From positions 14,912,247 through 14,976,246 of the forward strand of contig CM055319.2 in assembly GCA_029255685.2 (NCBI GenBank): 64,000 bases of DNA, written 5' to 3'. The notes below the pieces were generated by a model, which was not told the origin of the DNA, did no database searches, and was given only the letters and a program-made list of their open reading frames with translations. This DNA is from Silene conica (Eukaryota; Streptophyta; Magnoliopsida; Caryophyllales; Caryophyllaceae). Shown here piece after piece: positions 58,835-64,000 of this stretch (position 1 is the first letter of the stretch; every line of letters begins with the position of its first letter). The position numbers and the translations under genes were made by a program.

Positions 58835-61800
58835 ATGCCTCCGCGAAGAGACAACCTCGCTAACATCACACAAGAGGAGTTAGATCTATTACGAGCTGAG
58901 ATTGCGACTCTAAAGGCTAAACGAATGGACTCCGCGAAAATGAGCACGATAATTGCAAGGCACCAACCCACCCATTTCACCGGGGAGGGTGAGCCTCATT
59001 TGCTGGGGGCCTGGTGCAGAGAATTCGGTAACCTGTTCGAGTTGGTGGACTGCCCTGAGGAACTGATGGTAGACCAGGCTGCCCACTATCTGAGGGGTAT
59101 GGCTGGAGACTGGTGGACCGCAAATAAGGGAGAGCTCCGGGAAGCAGCTATAGAGGGTGGATCCGCGTTTGTTCCGTGGGATGCATTCAAGGGGGTTCTG
59201 AACGAGGCGTTTTTACCAGAATTCCAAAAGAGCAAGCTGAGGGAGGAGTTCGACTCATTCCAGATGTCGGAGGACATGACCGTAGAGGCTTACTACAGGA
59301 AGTTCATCCAGTTGGTACACTACGTGGGAGACATGGGTTTCGACGATGCTATGCTAGCCATGAAATTTGAGAGGGGATTATCGATCGCCATCAAAAAGAG
59401 ACTGATTGCAGCTCCGCCCACCACAATCCGTGACATCTATTTACGGGCTGGGGCGGCGGAGAGGCTTTCGGATATGATCAAAAAGGACAAACAGTCCAAG
59501 TCAGAAAAGAGGAAAGCTGAAACAGTAGTTGAGGGTTCAGGATCGAAAAAGCAAAGTAATAACAAGTTCAGTGGGTACTTTGGGAGTAGTGCCTCTGGTG
59601 GTGGGAGAAACCAGAGTGGGGGTAATTCCATGAGTGGGGTCTCTGGCAGTGGTTTGGCAGGAATTGTGTGTTTTGGCTGTGGAAAGAGGGGACATAAGCA
59701 GGCGGTGTGTCGTTCGTCTGGAGGAAACCAGTCCGGGGGCTATCGTACACCTACATCCGGATACCAGGGGCCTCGCACTCAGTCCTATGGCAGCAGTGGC
59801 TATCGCACACCCATGACAAACTATGGTGGGGGTGCGAAGTCTGGAGGCAGCAGCAACTATCAGAGGAATTACAACAACAGCAATCAGAACCGTTCATATC
59901 AGAATCAGTACAATGGAAGTGGGAACAACAACAAGCCGGGGACGACAGGAAATCAGCAGGCTGGAACATCTACTGCCAGCCAGAGTGGAGTCAAGTCCAG
60001 TGGCAAGCTCTTTGCCATGGGAAAGCAGGCAGCTCAGGAGGATGCTCATGTGGTTACTGGTACTTTTCTTGTAAACTCTAGACCTACCTTTGTACTTTTC
60101 GATTCTGGTGCCACCCATTCGTTTGTGTCTAGAGATCATGTTAAGGCTTTGGGACTTGAGAGATTTGATTGGATCGCGGATCCAGTGACCATACCATCAG
60201 GCGAGTCGATAGTCTGTAATAGAGTATATGGTAGTGTACCCATCAAAATCGGGGAAGCAATTTTCTATTGTGACCTCATAGAGTTTCCTCTGGGGGGCTT
60301 TGAGGTGATTTTGGGGATGGACTGGCTAGGGAAGTATCGAGCTTTCATCGACTGTCATCAGAAGAAGATTTCCTTGAAGGGACCTAAGGGAGTGAGGGTG
60401 TCTTACAAGGGATATCGAATCAAACCAAAAATCAAATTCATTTCTGTTAACACCTTGAAATCTAGTTTGAGGAAAGGAGAGAGCCTGATCTTGTGTCAAA
60501 TGTGGGATTGTGAGGCTGAGACCCCCAAGACTAGTGAGATACCTGTGGTACGGGAGTTTGAGGGAGTTTTTCGTGACGACGTTCCGGGATTACCGCCAAG
60601 GAGGGAAGTGGAATTCTCCATCGACCTAAAGCCAGGGGCGGGACCAATATCTAAATCACCGTACCGTATGGGACCGAAAGAGATGGAGGAGTTGAAGAAG
60701 CAGTTGGATGAACTAGCTGAGAAAGGGTTCATCCGACCCAGTGTGTCGCCCTGGGGAGCACCCGTTTTGTTTGTGAAGAAGAAGGATGGTAGTTTGAGGC
60801 TATGTGTTGACTACCGAGAGTTGAACAATGTGACCATCAAGAACCGTTATCTGTTGCCGAGAATTGACGATCTGTTCGATCAGTTGAGTGGAGCCGGGGT
60901 TTTCTCCAAGATTGATTTGAGATCCGGGTATCATCAATTGAGGATAAAGGATGAGGATATTCCGAAGACCGCTTTCCGAACGAGGTATGGCCACTATGAA
61001 TTTGTGGTTATGCCCTTTGGATTGACTAATGCTCCAGCTGTGTTCATGGACTTGATGAATCGAGTCTTCAGCCCGTATCTAGACAAGTTCGTGGTGGTAT
61101 TCATAGATGATATCCTGGTATATTCCAAGAATGCAGAAGAGCACGAGGACCATTTGCGAAAAGTACTTCAGACTTTGGAGGAGCATAAGCTCAACGCTAA
61201 GTTGAGCAAGTGTGAGTTCTGGTTGGAGAAGGTCGCATTTCTGGGGCATGTGATTTCAAAAGAGGGGGTATCTGTTGACCCTAGCAAGATCGAGGCAGTG
61301 ACTAAGTGGCAGAGTCCGAAGAATGTGAGTGAGATTCGAAGCTTTCTGGGTTTAGCTGGTTATTACCGGAGATTCGTCAAAGATTTCTCAAAGATAGCGA
61401 AGCCGTTGACGTCGTTGATGAGGAAGGAGAACCGTTATATCTGGGATGAGAGTTGTGAGAAGGCATTCCTAACCCTTAAGGAACGCCTGACAACAGCTCC
61501 TATCCTGGCCTTGCCAGTTGGGAGTGATAATTTTGAAGTATACACTGACGCTTCAAAGCATGGGTTGGGTTGTGTACTAATGCAGAATGGTAGAGTGATC
61601 GCGTATGCTTCTCGCCAGTTGAAGACCTACGAGGAGAACTATCCGACTCATGATTTGGAGTTGGGCGCTGTGGTCTTTGCACTGAAATTGTGGCGTCATT
61701 ACCTTTATGGAGCCACTTTTAAGGTGTTTTCTGACCATAAGAGCCTGAAATATATCTACACCCAGAAAGAGTTGAACATGAGGCAGAGAAGGTGGATAGA

Positions 61801-63436
61801 GTTGATCGGAGATTATGATATGCAGATTGTCTACCACGAAGGCAAGGCAAATGTGGTAGCTGACGCTTTAAGTAGGAAGTCAATACATGCTTTGGATTGT
61901 GCCAGATCGAGAGGAAGGTTGTATGGTGAACTGAGGGAGATGGGAATATTCATGATCCGGAAAGGGGACACTCTTGGTGATCTGACTGTGGAGCCTGAGT
62001 TGTATGGGGAGATTCGGGAGTTACAGGAGAGCGATGAGAGAATCCAGAAGTGGCGTTTGATGGTGGAAAATGGGAATGGTGATGGGGCATCCAAGTTCAG
62101 TATTCATACCGACGGTAGTTTGAGGTTCAGTGGGCGATGGTGTGTACCGAATGTTGAGGAGCTAAAGAAGAAGATCCTGACTGAAGCTCATGCTACTCCT
62201 TATTCTGTCCACCCAGGGGGTGATAAGCTGTATAAGGACCTTAAGAAGACGTTTTGGTGGCCGAATATGAAGAAGGAGGTCGCAGAGTTTGTCTCGAGGT
62301 GTTTGACGTGTCAGCGAGTGAAAGGGGAGCATAAGAGACCTCAAGGGAAAGTTCAACCGTTGGATGTGCCAGAGTGGAAGTGGGAGAATATTTCGATGGA
62401 CTTTATCGTGGGGTTGCCTAGGACTCAGAGGGGCAACAACATGATTTGGGTGATCGTGGATCGTTTGACTAAGTCAGCTCACTTTATTCCCATGAAAGAT
62501 ACCTGGAGTAAAGCTGAATTGGCTAAGTCATATGTTCAGAATGTGGTCAAACTGCATGGCGTACCCAAGGACATCGTTTCAGATCGGGACTCGAGGTTTA
62601 TATCCAGGTTTTGGCAGGAGTTGCAGGCTGCTTTGGGTACCCAATTGAAGATGAGTACAGCTTTTCATCCGGCTACAGATGGTCAGACTGAGAGGACGAT
62701 TCAGACCCTTGAAGATATGTTGAGGGCTTGTGTACTCGAGTTCGGAGGATCTTGGGAGGATCGACTGGGGTTGATCGAGTTTTCTTATAATAACAGCTAC
62801 CATGCAAGCATAGGCATGGCCCCTTTCGAGGCTCTATACGGGAGGAAGTGTCGGAGCCCTGTGTGTTGGGATGATCGAGCTGATGTTGTGACTTTGGGGC
62901 CCGATATGATCCAGGAGATGGTGGAGCAGGTTCAAATTATTCGACAGAGGATGAGGGCCGCTCAGGATAGACAGAAAAGCTATGCCGATCTGAAGAGGAG
63001 CGATATTTCATTTGAGGCCGGAGAGAAAGTTTTACTGAAAGTTTCTCCGATGAAGGGTGTGATGAGATTCGGCAAGCGTGGCAAACTGAGTCAGAAGTTT
63101 ATTGGACCATTTGAGATCTTGGATAGAGTTGGGGAAGTGGCATATCGCTTGGCTTTACCTCCAGCCCTATCCAAGGTCCATAATGTGTTTCATGTGTCTC
63201 AATTGAGGAAATATGTGAGTGACCCATCGCATGTCCTTCAGCACGAAGTGATTGAGGTAGATGAGCAGTTGTCATACATTGAGACACCGAAGGAAATTCT
63301 AGACAGAAAGGTGCGAAAAACTCGCAATGGTGAGGCGATCTTGGTGAAGGTCCTGTGGACCAATCATAATCAGGAGGAGGCTACGTGGGAGCCTGAGGCA
63401 GTCATGAGGGAGCGTTATCCACATTTGTTCGATTGA
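58835..63436 (+). CDS. Gag-pol polyprotein of element B, with chromodomain
   Basis: The open frame begins at 58631, but I place the start at 58835 (MPPRRDN) because upstream residues do not look like Gag; that gives 1533 residues. Order: Gag (about 58900-59500), CCHC zinc knuckle [14 protein letters not shown] (59668-59710), protease DSGATHSF (about 60100), reverse transcriptase with FIDD (about 61100), RNase H (about 61540-61870), integrase zinc-binding and DDE core (about 62190-62780) and a C-terminal chromodomain-like segment (63260-63430, ending [17 protein letters not shown]). The chromodomain and single fused frame fit the Tekay/Del branch of chromoviruses, whose integrase tail is thought to steer insertion to heterochromatin. 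The frame looks intact. Confidence 0.92.
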   Translation: MPPRRDNLANITQEELDLLRAEIATLKAKRMDSAKMSTIIARHQPTHFTGEGEPHLLGAWCREFGNLFELVDCPEELMVDQAAHYLRGMAGDWWTANKGELREAAIEGGSAFVPWDAFKGVLNEAFLPEFQKSKLREEFDSFQMSEDMTVEAYYRKFIQLVHYVGDMGFDDAMLAMKFERGLSIAIKKRLIAAPPTTIRDIYLRAGAAERLSDMIKKDKQSKSEKRKAETVVEGSGSKKQSNNKFSGYFGSSASGGGRNQSGGNSMSGVSGSGLAGIVCFGCGKRGHKQAVCRSSGGNQSGGYRTPTSGYQGPRTQSYGSSGYRTPMTNYGGGAKSGGSSNYQRNYNNSNQNRSYQNQYNGSGNNNKPGTTGNQQAGTSTASQSGVKSSGKLFAMGKQAAQEDAHVVTGTFLVNSRPTFVLFDSGATHSFVSRDHVKALGLERFDWIADPVTIPSGESIVCNRVYGSVPIKIGEAIFYCDLIEFPLGGFEVILGMDWLGKYRAFIDCHQKKISLKGPKGVRVSYKGYRIKPKIKFISVNTLKSSLRKGESLILCQMWDCEAETPKTSEIPVVREFEGVFRDDVPGLPPRREVEFSIDLKPGAGPISKSPYRMGPKEMEELKKQLDELAEKGFIRPSVSPWGAPVLFVKKKDGSLRLCVDYRELNNVTIKNRYLLPRIDDLFDQLSGAGVFSKIDLRSGYHQLRIKDEDIPKTAFRTRYGHYEFVVMPFGLTNAPAVFMDLMNRVFSPYLDKFVVVFIDDILVYSKNAEEHEDHLRKVLQTLEEHKLNAKLSKCEFWLEKVAFLGHVISKEGVSVDPSKIEAVTKWQSPKNVSEIRSFLGLAGYYRRFVKDFSKIAKPLTSLMRKENRYIWDESCEKAFLTLKERLTTAPILALPVGSDNFEVYTDASKHGLGCVLMQNGRVIAYASRQLKTYEENYPTHDLELGAVVFALKLWRHYLYGATFKVFSDHKSLKYIYTQKELNMRQRRWIELIGDYDMQIVYHEGKANVVADALSRKSIHALDCARSRGRLYGELREMGIFMIRKGDTLGDLTVEPELYGEIRELQESDERIQKWRLMVENGNGDGASKFSIHTDGSLRFSGRWCVPNVEELKKKILTEAHATPYSVHPGGDKLYKDLKKTFWWPNMKKEVAEFVSRCLTCQRVKGEHKRPQGKVQPLDVPEWKWENISMDFIVGLPRTQRGNNMIWVIVDRLTKSAHFIPMKDTWSKAELAKSYVQNVVKLHGVPKDIVSDRDSRFISRFWQELQAALGTQLKMSTAFHPATDGQTERTIQTLEDMLRACVLEFGGSWEDRLGLIEFSYNNSYHASIGMAPFEALYGRKCRSPVCWDDRADVVTLGPDMIQEMVEQVQIIRQRMRAAQDRQKSYADLKRSDISFEAGEKVLLKVSPMKGVMRFGKRGKLSQKFIGPFEILDRVGEVAYRLALPPALSKVHNVFHVSQLRKYVSDPSHVLQHEVIEVDEQLSYIETPKEILDRKVRKTRNGEAILVKVLWTNHNQEEATWEPEAVMRERYPHLFD

Positions 63437-63608
63437 GGTAAGTTACGCGGACGTAACTTTTCTTTAAGGGGGATAGAATATAACATTCTGTGGTGTTTGA
63501 GTGAGTTTTTTTTTTTTTTTTTTTTTTTGATGTTTTATGTTCCTAGTACGTTTTGTCATTTGGGCGTTGTTGAACTTCGGGACGAAGTTCATTTTAAGGG
63601 GGGAAGAC

Positions 63609-64000
63609 TGTAATACCTCGGATTTTGGCCACGATTTTATTTGATTTTATTTTAATTGATAGACGGTTTGAAGCATGATATGGGGTTTCGTTTGATACGA
63701 TTTTAAATAGAGCGATAATAATTACTTCGTTTATAAGTGTACGTATCATGCTCGTTTATAAGTGCGTGTATCATGTTCGTTGTGGGTTTCGAATGAGGGG
63801 TCACTCTTATACGTGACATGACCTGGGTAGGGTTCGAACCAGGGACCTCTAGGGGGTTGGTGTGGGCCTTGGAATCCGTGCACAACACAGCCCACAACAG
63901 ACCTTAAACCCTATACAATTCTGACAGAAGATACTCCCTGCCGCCATATAAATGGAGTTTGTACTCCCAAATTCTGAACTATCATCCTAAAAACAAAACC
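63609..64000 (+). repeat. 3' LTR of element B (start only)
   Basis: Matches 56136-56527 base for base as far as I can compare; the rest lies outside the window. A long poly-T run (about 63503-63527) precedes it in the 3' untranslated part. Confidence 0.93.

Larger units (their letters stand above)
56136..64000 (+). mobile_element. Element B: Tekay-like chromovirus, whole as far as visible
   Basis: The 5' LTR is 56136-58285 (TGTAATACCTCGG...GGGTGTTACA) and a Met-tRNA-type PBS TGGTATCAGAGC lies at 58289-58300. A single open gag-pol frame is followed by a polypurine tract at 63596-63608 and the start of the 3' LTR at 63609, which runs off the window. It is inserted in the 3' LTR of element A. 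The 392 bp of 3' LTR visible look identical to the 5' LTR with a constant offset of 7473 bp, so the insertion is very young. Looks whole, with no breaks seen. Confidence 0.93.

Noticed and set aside
59086-63287. Many short open frames overlapping element B's polyprotein
   Set aside because: Shadows of one long coding frame; none has an independent start context or domain.

Overview
The window is nuclear DNA of a flowering plant. Two ordinary plant genes with clean GT-AG introns lie in a repeat-rich, AT-rich background of LTR retrotransposons, Helitrons, Stowaway-like MITEs, a plant SINE and a very large Mutator-like element (MULE). The mix would suit a eudicot, perhaps Caryophyllales, but that placement is only an impression.

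Layout. 1-3110: 5' part of a Ty3/gypsy Tat/Retand-like element on the minus strand. 3290-3972: a CACTA-type end inside a related LTR remnant. 4713-6229 (-): a UGT79-like glycosyltransferase with two exons. 7321-12972 (-): mitochondrial cardiolipin synthase with eight exons, which I assembled exon by exon; its first intron is 3.25 kb and holds a SINE, a MITE-like repeat and a tandem duplication. 13275-13532: Stowaway-like MITE. 14009-18201: a 4.2-kb non-autonomous Helitron with internal repeats. 18400-20420: a tandem duplication whose two copies are separated by two Stowaway-like MITEs. 21400-23160: a chromovirus-type LTR fragment holding a solo LTR. 23246-23950: a fold-back repeat. 24000-27600: AT-rich DNA with a second Helitron-like 3' end.

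From 27681 to the end is a stack of nested insertions. Chromovirus-like element A (27681 to beyond the window) is split in gag by an LTR-sized element C (28791-51767). C is interrupted by a copia-type solo LTR (29209-30531), by an 18.4-kb MULE (30565-48925) and by a small fold-back MULE-type MITE (48944-49330). A's 3' LTR is split by a very young, whole-looking Tekay-like chromovirus B (56136 to beyond 64000).

The MULE is the most interesting object. It carries a three-exon FAR1/MULE transposase on the plus strand. Facing it is a multi-exon ULP1-type cysteine (SUMO-type) protease gene on the minus strand, with His, Asp, Gln and Cys all present. A broken F-box-like gene lies near its right end. 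A 550-bp near-perfect hairpin sits between the 3' ends of the two convergent genes, beside a 416-bp tandem duplication. A 2.7-kb satellite array with telomere-like palindromic cores lies upstream of the protease gene. A short degenerate motif recurs in the introns and flanks of both genes in the same sense relative to transcription.
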